From positions 372,001-436,000 of the forward strand of contig NC_051130.1 of assembly GCF_014839805.1 (NCBI RefSeq): DNA of 64,000 nt. Direction: 5' to 3'. This document shows, one piece after another, positions 1 to 9,900 of this stretch. Each line of letters begins with the position of its first letter. Within the stretch, counting starts at the first letter, position 1. Under the pieces are notes generated by a model, which saw only the letters and a list, made by a program, of their open reading frames with translations, was not told the origin of the DNA and made no database searches. Source of the DNA: Manduca sexta (taxonomy: Eukaryota; Arthropoda; Insecta; Lepidoptera; Sphingidae). The translations under genes were made by a program, and so were the position numbers.

Positions 1-45
1 GTGCATTCACACTGCTGCTTGGCGGTAGAAATATACTTATTTTCT
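1..45 (+). repeat. Family D repeat fragment
   Basis: The first bases match the 3' part of the family D repeat seen whole at 41400-41715 and 52815-53050, sharing the string ttggcggtagaaatata with minor changes. It is cut by the window edge. No gene is visible in 46-248. Confidence 0.6.
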
Positions 46-248
46 AATATTTATGACAATATATATGTTTCATTAAAAGCCTCTGAGGCACAACGGGTGT
101 TAGCTGTGAATCAAAGACGGCGGATTCAATTGCTGGACTGAGACAAACGGCACGAAGTCAAGACTTGTGACTTCACTTCGCTCAACTTCATTTATAGTGA
201 CGCCACTTTACCAAACCACGATAAAAAAAAGGGTAATCCACAAATAAT

Positions 249-252
249 ATAT
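249..252. repeat. Target-site duplication, left copy (ATAT)
   Basis: ATAT directly precedes the 5' LTR and is repeated at 6736-6739 directly after the 3' LTR. A 4-bp duplication is usual for Ty3/gypsy integrases. The sequence is short and AT-rich, so on its own it is weak evidence, but the equal 306-bp LTR lengths fix the boundaries. Confidence 0.65.
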
Positions 253-288
253 TATAGGAGACGTAATGGGAAGGGGAAGGGAGAAATG

Positions 289-296
289 TATAAAAA
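289..296 (+). promoter_or_regulatory. TATA-like element of the 5' LTR
   Basis: The string tataaaaa is conserved at the corresponding place in the 3' LTR (about 6466). By position in the LTR it is the likely core promoter of the element. Whether it is active cannot be seen. Confidence 0.5.
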
Positions 297-499
297 CCAA
301 TGTCTTGCCTGCACTCAGGCAGTTGCGCTTGAGTCGTTGTCGCGATCACATTGTTAAGTCGTTGCTCTGTCCGTTTCCATACTTAAGTTCTTATTCCGTG
401 TAATTTTGTTGTTTGTTTAGTAATCATCTTTTGTTCAGTTTTATTTGTGTCAAAGTAAAGTGCATTCAAAATTTAAAATTGTCTGTGTTGTAAAAATAT

Positions 500-994
500 T
501 GCGGCGGTTGGGGGCCTGCCCGCAGATAGATAGAGAGACAATTGAAAACTCAGGGTAATTACGTGGTACGAGCTTTATTTTTACACCTCCGCGTTACACT
601 CGGTACTGGTTGCTGGTGTTATGCAACACTAGTCACTGGCCTGGGGGACTCCGATCCAGGCGAACGGCACGTAGATGTTGCACGTGGCTGGCTCCGGCGG
701 CAGCTCGCCGGGCAGTCGGTCGGGGTCAGCACACCCGACGATGGTGGTGCGCAGCTGGACGTGGTCGGGAGGCAGCTCTCCCGTCCGTCTGCTACGGCAC
801 CGTGATAGTGCACCGTGCAAGAAGGCACGCCGTAGAAGAAGAAGAAGAATCCTAGCGGGAACAACGACGTGTGTGAATATGTAGTGCCACCCCAATTTAT
901 AGAATGAATAATTCACATTATAACCACAGACTATTTAGAAGGACATTAGTAACATTAACAGAGTATATATGTAAGTATAATTGGTAACGTTACA
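500..994. mobile_element. Probable solo LTR nested in the 5' LTR
   Basis: A 495-bp insertion that begins TG and ends CA and is flanked by ATAT on both sides (496-499 and 995-998). Removing it with one ATAT copy restores the 306-bp LTR seen at 6430-6735. TG...CA ends with a 4-bp duplication and no coding capacity are the marks of a solo LTR left by recombination of another retrotransposon. Its middle (about 640-800) is GC-rich and contains only spurious overlapping open frames. There is no second copy in the window, so the source family is unknown and its orientation cannot be set. Confidence 0.7.
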
Positions 995-1120
995 ATATAT
1001 TTGTAGCGGGTAATAAATTTTGTTAAAAAATATATATTTCTGAAGTAATTTCCTAGATCAGAAGTGGGATACGAGCTCATTTGCCCACTATTTTCGTTTC
1101 CCACGACCTATTTATTTAAA

Positions 1121-2995
1121 ATGTCGGATCGCGAACGTAGTGCGAATCATCGTAGCCGTAGTCAGTATTGTGGCAGTCATGACAGTCGCGATCGGCGTGA
1201 CCATAACCGCGACCGGACGCCTGATGAACACACTATGTTGCGTCTTGAAATGAGAGCAATGATGGCTCGTCTCAAGACACTGGAAGATCGAATCAAAAGT
1301 AAGAGGTCCCCATCACCGAAACGCAGATTCGCGCGTTCACCAGACCACGCGGAATCACATCCCGTGCGTCAGGTTTCGCCGCAGCGGCGTTCGATTAGGT
1401 TAGAGTCCCCCAACAGGCATACGATTTCGCGGTCGCGTGATCTGTTCGTATTGCCCACTCGTGAAGGTAGGAACCGTCCACGTTCTCGGTCCGGGCCGTC
1501 TCCAGAACATTCCACGATTACTGATCGTATAGTTAACGCCATTCGTTCCATTAATAACGCGGGTAAGACGAGTCAACATTTTTATATTTCAAATTTTGAT
1601 CCGAATATACACAACATTGACGATTGGTGCGCTGAGGTAGACCGTGCTAAATCCCTTAACAGTTGGAACGATTATAAATGTCTATCACGTATAGATAATT
1701 GTTTGAAGGGCGACGCGCGATCATGGCTTAATGAATGGGTATCGAATGATCGTACGTGGAGTAATTTTAAGAAAGAGTTTAGACCATTATGCCCGAAAAA
1801 ACCCAATGTCGCGAACATTTTAGCTGATGTTACTAATACAAATTCGGACAAATACCCCACATACGCAGATTATGCACGCCGTTCGCTACTTCGGTTGCGT
1901 ATAGTACGAAGCCTCAGCGATGAATTGATTTCAGCAATAGTTATTCGTGGCATAACCGATTCAAATATCCGCGCGTCAGCAACTAATGCAAAGTTATTGT
2001 CGAATGATTTAGTTGATTTCTTTTCAATTTATGTCAAGCCGATTGGTTCTTTTAAGAATATTACACCGCGCCCGCTCCCCTCAAACGGTACGAAAGATAA
2101 ACCTTCTACTGAATACGCACGTAAACGGGGCGGCAGTGACCTTAAATGTTACTCATGTGGCCAATTAGGGCATAGGCAGGCTGTGTGTCCCAAACGAGCT
2201 AAAATCGATCAGGCACCTAGCGATCTACAAAGTACCTCGAGTTTCTCGAATTCGAAGGCTACTTTCGTGCCGGTTAGATCTGAGCCATGTTCTTTTTGTA
2301 AAAAGTCGGGTCACAGAGCGGAAACCTGTTTTGCTAAACAGAGATCCGAAAGAGCAAACAGGGATACAATTAACTTTTCCAATATCTTAGTAACCTCTAC
2401 TAATAATGATATTGTGGTAGGTGTTATCCAGGACGTACCAGTGGATATTTTAATCGATAGCGGTTCCACTATCTCTTTAATGTCGTCGTCACTAGTGAAA
2501 TATTTTAATTGTTCGGTACGACCAGCTTTTAGAATTTTGAAGGGGTTGGGTAGTCAAAAGGTGGAAAGTACCTCTTATGTTACGCTACCGATCGAGTTCG
2601 ACGGTTTGACACTTGAGGTAGATTTGTTTATAGTGTCATTCCAATTCATGAATATTCCGATTATAGTAGGTACGGATGTTTTAAATAGAGATGGCGTCAC
2701 CTATGTTCGTACCAAGAACTATCAGCGACTTACTAGGGTTGATGGTGGTTCGGATAGAGTAATGACTGTTCAATCTGATGTTTCAATTCCAGTCAAAACT
2801 TCTCTAGTTAACGGTCAATTGCAGAAACTGTTCGAAATAATTAATGAGTTTTCAAAATTCTTTATTTCCGGGACCGCGACTTCGACGGTAAATACGGGAT
2901 GTATGACAATCAAATTAAATTCAAATACTCCCGTCAACTATCGCCCATATCGACTTTCTCATGCCGAGACGCTTCGCGTTCGTGAAATTATTTAA
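1121..2995 (+). pseudogene. Retrotransposon gag-protease and start of pol
   Basis: Open frame from the ATG at 1121, 64 bp after the 5' LTR, to a TAA at 2993-2995. The N-terminal part is Arg/Ser-rich. A retrotransposon-type gag core follows (about 1560-2040). Then come two zinc knuckles of the form CX2CX4HX4C (CYSCGQLGHRQAVC near 2149-2190 and CSFCKKSGHRAETC near 2290-2330), which bind nucleic acid in Gag proteins. An aspartic protease follows, with active-site motif ILIDSGST near 2450 (DSG rather than DTG). The frame then enters the N-terminal part of the reverse transcriptase and is ended by the TAA inside it. A one-base frameshift follows near 3047. Confidence 0.88.
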
Positions 2996-3956
2996 GATCT
3001 TTTGAATAAGGGCATTATCGAAGAGTCCGACTCTGAGTATGCAAGTCCCTATCCTTCTTGTTAAAAAGAAAGACGGGTCGGATAGGATGTGTGTTGATTT
3101 TCGTAAGCTTAATGACGTTACAATTAAAGACCGGTATCCACTGCCGCGAAAAGATGATCACATAGACCGCTTAGGACGCAATAAGTACTTTAGTAGTTTA
3201 GATATGGCTACAGGATTCCATCAAATCCTGTTAGAAAGGGATTCAGTACCGCTGACAGGATTCGTTACACCCGAAGGACAGTATCAATACCTGAAAATGC
3301 CTTATGGTTTGGCGAATGCTCCTGTCGTCTATCAGCGAATCATTGCAAAAACGCTTCGCGAGTTTATTGAATCTGGCGATATTCTTGTCTACATTGATGA
3401 CGTTTTAATTTTAAGTAAAACAATAGATCAGGGTCTGATTTTGCTTCGTAAAGTCCTTAACACGCTAACCAAGGCTGGTTTTTCAATAAACTTGAAGAAG
3501 TGTTCATTTTTAACAACCGAGACTGAGTATTTGGGGCGGACAATTAGTGAGAATCAGGTTAGGCCGAGTCGAGAAAAAGTTAAAGCTTTGATTGACTCAG
3601 CTGAACCGCGTAATGTTAAACAGGTTCGTCAGTTTATGGGCTTGGCCAGCTATTTTAGACGTTACATAGCTGACTTTGCCCAAAAGACTGCTTGTATTGC
3701 TGCATTAACTAAAAAGGGGGTTACCTTTAGCTGGGGTATGGAGCAACAGGCTGCCCGCCAATACATTGTGAAATGTTTGACGAGTGAGCCAGTGCTGGCT
3801 ATCTATGATCCTTCATTGCCAATAGAGGTCCACACAGACGCGAGCTCTATTGGCTATGGAGCTGTCCTGATGCAAGTGCATGAGGGTAATCTTAAGCGAG
3901 TGGTATCTTACTTCAGTAGGCTTACTCAGGGTGCTGAGGGTAGATACCACTCATAA
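2996..3956 (+). pseudogene. Retrotransposon reverse transcriptase and RNase H (part)
   Basis: After the nonsense codon at 2993 and a frame change near 3047, the pol frame continues to a TAA at 3954-3956. Reverse transcriptase motifs are clear: VDFRKLN, SSLDMATGFHQI, MPYGLANAP and the catalytic LVYIDDVLIL (near 3390-3420). The connection region (GLASYFRRYI) and the start of RNase H (VHTDASSIGYGAVL, near 3828-3870) follow. The TAA at 3954 falls inside RNase H, and homologous sequence continues in the same frame directly after it. It therefore looks like a point mutation, not a natural end. Confidence 0.92.
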
Positions 3957-5348
3957 GAACTGGAGACGCTTGCGGTTGTTAAAGCTCTTCAGTATTTTCG
4001 ACATTACCTTGTGGGTGTACACTTCACTGTTGTCACGGATTGCAACGCTCTGAAACTTACCCAACGTAAGAAAGATTTGTTGCCTAGAGTGGCTCGGTGG
4101 TGGGTATACCTCCAGGATTTTGAGTTTAGTTTGGATTACCGTAAAGGTTCCCTTTTATCCCATGCCGACTACCTTAGTCGGAATCCTGTTAATGTAGTCT
4201 CTGTTAAGAAACCTCAGAACTGGGCCCGGATTGCTCAGGCTTCAGATGAGGAGACCTCGTCTATTGTTCAAAGACTGTTGGATGGTCAACTGGATTCCTC
4301 TCGCTACATTGTGAAAAATGAAATCTTATATTTTAAATATACGCCTACTGGCGAAGATCTCAAATTGCTATGTTTCATCCCAAAGGATCATAGACTCAGT
4401 CTTTTGCGAATTTTCCATGATGAACATGACCATCCAGGAATAGATAAAACTGTCGACATCATTCTGAAACATTTTTGGTTTCCGGGATTGAGAGTTTTTG
4501 TACGGAAGTACATAACACACTGTTTAGTGAGCCTTTCACATAAGAAAGTTCCCCGGGCCCCTCTTCAGCCTATTCACTCCTGGGAAAAACCCGATGCTCC
4601 TTTTGAAACGGTCCATATAGATGTACTGGGACCATTGCCTGGAGCTGATGGTTATCGTTACGTACTTATCGCAGTAGATGCATTCTCCAAGTTCTGTTTA
4701 TTATACGCCATGGTTCGTCAAGACGCTGACGAACTAAAGCGCCACTTTACAAATTTGATTTCCTTCTTCGGAACACCTAAGTTAATTGTAACTGATAGGG
4801 GTCGAATGTTTCAAAGCACGGATTTCCTTGGCTGGGTCAAGAATATGGGTTGTGATACGCATCTAATAACACCCGAGATGCACCAATCAAACGGACAGGT
4901 GGAACGCTACTGCCGCACTGTACTCAATATGGTGCGGATTGAGTGCAATTATCGACAACAGAGGTGGCCAGCTGTCATGTGGAAGCTACAGCTCGTCCTA
5001 AACATTACTAAGCACAGGACGACCCAACATTCAGCCCTAAACCTGCTGGTTGGTATTGATGCAGCAACTCCACTCATTCGTAGCCTGGTTCGTGATGTGG
5101 CTATTGAAGGTTCTAGTCCAAACCGAGAAGCTCTGCGAGAGGTCCGACGCCAGAGAGTGTCTGAACGACTTCGCTTGAACCAAGAAGCTCAGGATGCTTA
5201 CGTCAACCGACTTCGAAAGCCGTCTCGTATCTTTGAACTTAACTCCCTAGTCTTTGTTAGAAAACATGCACAAGCGACTGGGAAGATGGATTCCTGCATG
5301 CGAGGACCGTACCGGGTGATGAAGATTCTCCCTCATGGTCGTTATTAA
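3957..5348 (+). pseudogene. Retrotransposon RNase H end and integrase
   Basis: Same frame as the preceding pol segment. The RNase H end (VTDCNALK, then HADYLSRNP) is followed by an integrase. Its zinc-binding N-terminal part shows two His (HDEHDHPG), but the expected C-x2-C reads CLVS, so the second Cys is Ser. The catalytic D,D-35-E core is present: VHIDVLGPL, IVTDRGRMF and SNGQVERY. The C-terminal part ends at a TAA (5346-5348). Related coding sequence continues after it through a frameshift near 5390 to about 5458. Together with the upstream breaks this copy cannot make a full polyprotein. Confidence 0.9.
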
Positions 5349-5458
5349 CTTCAACTCCTGGCCGGCTCGTACGGCAAGTCAACACAGGCAGGCTGCGGAA
5401 TACATGATTCCGTGGCAAGGAGAGTGGACTCCCGATGTGTGCTCAACTTTTTTTGATG
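5349..5458 (+). pseudogene. Pol C-terminal segment before the intron-like gap
   Basis: Continuation of the integrase C-terminal region past the TAA at 5346. Reading changes frame near 5390, after which MIPWQGEWTPD and STFFD are legible. The coding stretch ends at 5458 against a GT. It resumes in frame at 6196 if 5459-6195 is skipped. Confidence 0.6.
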
Positions 5459-6195
5459 GTAAACCACTTCAATTATTTATTCAAATAGATTGTGTTCATT
5501 TCTTTTTTTTTAAGACTTGCTCATATTGGAGTTCTTGTCTAATATTGTAAAACGTAAAGTTTGATGAAAAGATTTTTATAATTTTCTTGATGGGTGAACA
5601 TGTTCAAGGGAAGTTTTATCTTGTGCTCGGTATAGCCTCTGTCTTATGTCAGACACGCTATGCTGATCGACGGATACACTTCAAGTGAAGTATGGTTTCA
5701 TGTTATTGGATGCTGCTTTGGAGTGCGCTCGGGCATGCGATCCTAGTACATGGGACGTACTTTGGGGAGATGTTCTATTCTTTTGTGCTTGGTGACTGTT
5801 CCGGAGCTGCTCAGACAATGTAGTCTTGGAGCTCATGAAAGGGCCTTTGACGGAGCGTGATGTGTAAGTTTATTTGTCAATGATTGCCTGTTTTATATCC
5901 AGAGGTTGGGTTGACACATGTTTTTATGTGGGACCAATTCACACACGCAAAGCTATGTCTCACGTAAGTGCGCGTAGACCTCTAACGAGTCGTGAGAGGC
6001 ACTCCCCCGACGGGAACTGCCTCGGGTGGTTGGTACAGGTATCAGGATGTTTTATACCCGTTGTGCGTAGATTGTACATAGAAAAATTATTGAGTAATTA
6101 TTTCTCAAGTCATGTTTGCTATTTTCTTTTTTTACTTTGTGTTTTGTAACTTTCTTGGACATGTTTTTGTGGCTGGTATTTTTTATATAATGCAG
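5459..6195 (+). other. Intron-like GT-AG segment inside pol
   Basis: A 737-bp stretch starting gtaaac and ending ataatgcag, preceded by a long T-rich tract (6110-6190). Nothing coding is visible in it. The flanking segments keep one reading frame when it is skipped: an Asp codon is split across the junction. Introns are rare inside LTR retrotransposon pol genes because the genomic RNA would lose them. Either this is a splice unit used for a sub-genomic message, or an insertion that happens to look like an intron. Confidence 0.45.
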
Positions 6196-6430
6196 ATGAG
6201 CTTGAAGAGGCTCTTCCTCCTGGCACCACTCAGCCTTCAGAAAGTGAGACACCAGGTGGTGAGCACCAACCCAGCACGTCCGGGACGCAAAGACGCGTCG
6301 AAGAGTCTGCTGTACCATCCAGCGACTTATCAACAGAAGAAAATTCGACGGCCTCATTGCCAGTTCTGGAGACTGATCTTCAGAGTTAGAAGATGGAGCC
6401 CGAGGTCGGCCTCCTGTCAGGAAAGGCCGT
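6196..6430 (+). pseudogene. Pol C-terminal acidic Ser/Thr/Pro-rich tail
   Basis: Reads as an acidic tail rich in Glu, Ser, Thr and Pro, for example DELEEALPPGTTQPSESE, to a TAG at 6387-6389. A neighbouring frame then continues with a basic stretch ending GRPPVRKGR against the 3' LTR. Basic tails of that kind are common at the end of gypsy-type pol. The tail is coding-like in composition but short, and the second part needs a frame change. Confidence 0.45.
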
Positions 6431-6735
6431 ATAGGAGACGTAATGGGAAGGGGAAGGGAGAAATGTATAAAAACCAATGTCTTGCCTGCACTTAGGCAGT
6501 TGCGCTTGAGTCGTTGTCGCGATCACATTGTTAAGTCGTTGCTCTGTCCGTTTCCATACTTAAGTTCTTATTCCGTGTAATTTTGTTGTTTGTTTAGTAA
6601 TCATGTTTTGTTCAGTTTTATTTGTGTCAAAGTAAAGTGCATTCAAAATTTAAATTTGTCTGTGTTGTAAAAATATATTTGTAGCGTGTATTAAATTTTG
6701 TTAAAAAAAAATTATTTCTGAAGTAATTTCCTAGA
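6430..6735 (+). repeat. 3' LTR
   Basis: 306 bp, aligned end to end with 253-1057 less the nested insertion. About 8 substitutions separate the two, several of them in the A/T-rich stretch before the end. Where the 5' copy has AATAAA, this copy has ATTAAA. ATAT follows directly as target duplication. Confidence 0.92.
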
Positions 6736-6847
6736 ATATTCATTAGTGTTGCGATATCATTCATTGCTGTGTCACAGGCTTCTTTCCAAGAGTTTTAGGT
6801 CGACCTGTTGGGAGCGGACTACAGTCATATAGAGACGCACGTAATCC

Positions 6848-7035
6848 TACTAATATTATAAATGCGAAAGTTTGTGAGGATGTATGTATGTTTGTTCCTC
6901 TTTCACAAAAAAGTACTGAGCGGATTTGGATGAAACTTTACAGTAATATTGGTTATACATCAGAATAACACACACACTACAATTTATAATGAATTTGTTT
7001 AATTTGGTCATAATATATCGATACATATCAAGAAA
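6848..7035 (-). repeat. Family E repeat, partial, minus orientation
   Basis: Begins ctaatattataaatgcgaaa, the typical outer end of this dispersed family. It is an inverted partial copy of 7612-7803. It lies head to head with the fuller copy that follows. Confidence 0.75.
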
Positions 7036-7337
7036 GTCGGAAAGAAAATTATCCTGGAAAACTTCTTCACGCCGGCGAAGACGCGAGAACAAGATAGTAT
7101 TACATAAGGCTAAACAAACAAATCTTCAATGCAATATGATTGAAAGTTCCAAAATTTCAAGAGTCGTGGTCGATTATATAAAACTTCCGCGTACAACTCA
7201 TTCATACGGTGCGCGTGCACAGATCTGTTCTGTGAATAAATATACGTCAGTCGCCATGACAACGCAATACAAATAAACATAGTTAACTAATATAGCATGA
7301 CGTTTCGTTTGCGTCTATGTAACTATATTTTGAATTA

Positions 7338-7806
7338 TAATAATACTAGCTTTTGCTCGCGGCTTAGCCTGCATGAAGGAGTTTTCCGGGATAAAAGTCC
7401 CGCTTGTGCATTATAAAAAAGTATCCGATGTAATTATATTTATGGCTCACTATTTTGGTCATAGTGGCTTCTACATAGAAGGTAATATATGCTGTCGCAG
7501 ACTTTTATTTAGAACTATTTAAGACAAACAATCCTACGGTACATCATCTTTGTCTAACTCCAACAGTTTAGGCAACGTCCGCCAAGAAAGCATTTTTTTT
7601 CCAACTTACTTTACATGTATCGTTATATTATGACCAAATTACACAAAATCATTATAAATTGTAGCCTATATGTTATTCTGATGTATAACCAATATTACTG
7701 TAAAGTTACATCCAAATCCGTTCAGTATTTTTCTTGTGAAAGAGGAACAAACATACATACATGCATCCATCCTCACAAACTTTCGCATTTATAATATTAG
7801 TAAGAC
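7338..7806 (+). repeat. Family E repeat, nearly complete
   Basis: Starts actagcttttgctcgcggct and runs to cgcatttataatattagta. It contains the stretch tccaaatccgttcagtattt, which recurs in the other copies (38105-38390, 42525-42700, 57412-57632). This type of unit is abundant in lepidopteran genomes. I do not assign it to a named element. Confidence 0.75.
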
Positions 7807-7809
7807 TAG

Positions 7810-8265
7810 CGGCCAGTGGTGAAGGGTGAAATTTTCAGAAATGGAGCCCGACACAACATAATAAGTACTAATAATATAATGAACGTCAGCAAATCGCGAT
7901 AATGAGATTTTATATAAATTATTTAAGGGAAACCAGCTGGAATTTTCTTTTCCTTTCTACAACATTCTGTATAGATGTTTTATAGCGGAACGCTACCATA
8001 TCCGAAATATTATTAAGAATGATCTTCAATTATATATCCAAAATAAATATAATAATCAGTTTTTAATAATGTCTTGTATGTAAAACGCAGTTCAATGCAT
8101 ATAAAGCCCTATCCCTGATTTAGATACTCGCCGAGTACAGACGAACAGTCACGAACACGAGTGTGACCAACCATTCGAGTGTATTCATCGCTCCTAATTC
8201 ATAATTACGAATTGCAATAATCGCCAAGCTCCAAACATATACACAGCCTTTTATTCCAATAGATG
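7810..8265. other. Intergenic DNA, nothing recognised
   Basis: AT-rich sequence between repeats. I see no open frame, exon or RNA gene that I can support. Confidence 0.5.
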
Positions 8266-8269
8266 AAAG

Positions 8270-8495
8270 TGGTGGATATAGTTTATATCAACCACGCACT
8301 GTTTGTTAAAACCCGCCATAGTGGCCCACGTAATGGTGTCACTTTCCGGGATCAGCCTGTGTATATTCGGTACCCATCAGGCCGGCATAATTGTGTCAAC
8401 TGTTGAGGGTCGTCATCTCTCATCAGACGACATTTTATTGGAGGTCACTTCCACTCACCATTAGTTGCAGTGGGTCCCTTCGTCATGCCTGTGCA
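8270..8495 (+). repeat. Family B repeat
   Basis: Shares aggccggcataattgtgtc and the closing accatta/aggtgcagtgggt block with copies at 16090, 36215, 43778 and 54495. It is a dispersed, probably retroposed, short repeat with no coding capacity. Confidence 0.75.
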
Positions 8496-8499
8496 AAAA

Positions 8500-8700
8500 A
8501 GAAAAAAAAAAGCGTAGGCACAGGTATAATTGACGTACCAACTTTCCACCGTGTATACACCGTCGCATAATGTGATAGGGGGCGAGCCTATCGCCATATC
8601 GGGCACAAATTCGCGACTCGGAGCTTACTGAGTAGAAATACCCAATCATACCCGACCCGGAGATTGAACCCAATCTCAGTCGTTTCAATATTCCACACCC
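8500..8700 (-). repeat. Family C tRNA-like retroposon
   Basis: Carries gatagggggcgagcctatcg, identical to the copy at 59955-60220. It also carries a degenerate B-box-like gattgaacc near its right end, read on the minus strand. It abuts the family B copy at 8270-8495. Confidence 0.65.
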
Positions 8701-9840
8701 CAGAAACAGTTATTCGACGAATTTTTCGATAATAGTCTGAAGTATTACAATTCAAAGTTGTATGTGTAAATCTGACATGTTCATCAAAATATTTACGCGT
8801 TTTGGGCAAAACAATATTAACTTTGTATCCTTTGTGTACAAAATGTTGAATTGTCAAAATAATGCAAATATGCGCTCAAACACGCGAATGCGATGCCATA
8901 TTAACCTGTTTAAAAACATCCTGAACGGGTACCGACATGCAGACATGCCCATCTTGTTACTTGGTTATATGTAAAAATAAAATCAAGTATTTTACCTTTT
9001 TCGCAAGACTTGTTGAGGTTATTTTTAGATGAATTATTTTTAGTCACCATTTGTACCGACGCGGCTGCAAAAATAATCTTAAAGTTTGATTTAACTTAGG
9101 TCAGAGTATCATAAAATCAATTCCATTCGAGCTACGAAAAAATAACTCTTAGACCTAGAACCATCGTAATTTGAGAACGCAAACGATTTCACACTCTATT
9201 ACTTCTTGTTATGATGTAGAATGCCAAACCATATGGCGAGTTTTCCCCAAATTGTTTGCATCTACAATGCGGAACGCGGTGCGTATTAAAATACTAATGG
9301 GGCGGGGCTAACCGGTTGGCGAAATAATAATTCTAGTCTATTTTATAATATAGGAATTAAAGAAACTAGCTATTTCTCTCCAAGTCACAAGTGAGAGCAT
9401 CTTAACATGGCTTTTTTGACGCCATATGTTTTAGTCTATTTCCATTTTTTTTTTAAATAAAATTTGACTAATGTTTGATAATTGAATATTTCCGAATAAT
9501 GGTAAGATTAAATATAAAAATTAAGCTTATAATTAAAAGTGTCAATAATAATATTAAACTCTAATCACGATAACCAATATATTTTTTATTTTAATTTTAA
9601 AGTTATTTATTGAAGCTTATTTATCTGTATTTTTTTACTCTTATATACTTACCATTTATAATACACATGATATTTTATGCCAAGCCTCACTTTCTACACA
9701 AACACCTCAAATACAAGCCTGCTTTCCACAACTTATTTACAAACACAAAAAATATTTTTTTAAAAGCTTCCTCTATAAAAAACAAATGATAAATGATAAC
9801 ACGCGGCGTAAGTAAATCAAAACTTAGTTTCGGCATTAGC
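8700..9840. other. Upstream region of the first NRF-like gene
   Basis: AT-rich, repeat-poor DNA with no supported exon. It should contain the promoter of the gene starting at 9901, but I see no clear TATA box. A weak initiator-like gtgcagtcgtgag lies at about 9870. Confidence 0.4.
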
Positions 9841-9900
9841 AAAGCACAGACGATCCTTAGAGAGTTTAGTGTGCAGTCGTGAGTTGTGCCAAGTTGGAAC

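Larger units (their letters stand above)
253..1057 (+). repeat. 5' LTR, interrupted
   Basis: It starts TATAGGAG and ends TTCCTAGA, giving a short imperfect terminal inversion. It matches the 3' LTR along its length apart from the 495-bp insertion at 500-994. A TATA-like element (tataaaaa) lies at 289-296 and would sit in U3. An AATAAA hexamer lies at 1012-1017, downstream of the insertion. The insertion therefore separates the promoter-like part from the poly(A)-signal part of this LTR. Confidence 0.9.
253..6735 (+). mobile_element. Ty3/gypsy-type LTR retrotransposon, decayed
   Basis: A complete but inactive LTR retrotransposon. Direct LTRs lie at 253-1057 and 6430-6735. Both are exactly 306 bp once the 495-bp insertion and its 4-bp duplication are removed from the 5' copy. 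ATAT lies directly outside each end (249-252 and 6736-6739), giving a 4-bp target duplication. The internal order is gag, protease, reverse transcriptase, RNase H, integrase, which is the Ty3/gypsy order. The LTRs differ at roughly 8 of 306 positions, so the insertion is not recent. Coding is broken by at least three nonsense codons (2993, 3954, 5346) and frameshifts near 3047 and 5390. No envelope-like gene is visible. Confidence 0.93.

Noticed and set aside
542..916. Several overlapping open frames in both strands
   Set aside because: They lie in the GC-rich part of the nested solo LTR. Stop codons are rare there because of composition.
6052..6495. Possible envelope-like gene at the retrotransposon 3' end
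   Set aside because: There is no signal peptide, furin-like site or membrane span in a continuous frame. The readable part is an acidic pol tail.
6848..7806. A DNA transposon with 190-bp terminal inverted repeats
   Set aside because: The right part (7338-7806) is by itself a complete family E unit matching copies elsewhere in the window, so two inverted repeats explain the structure better.
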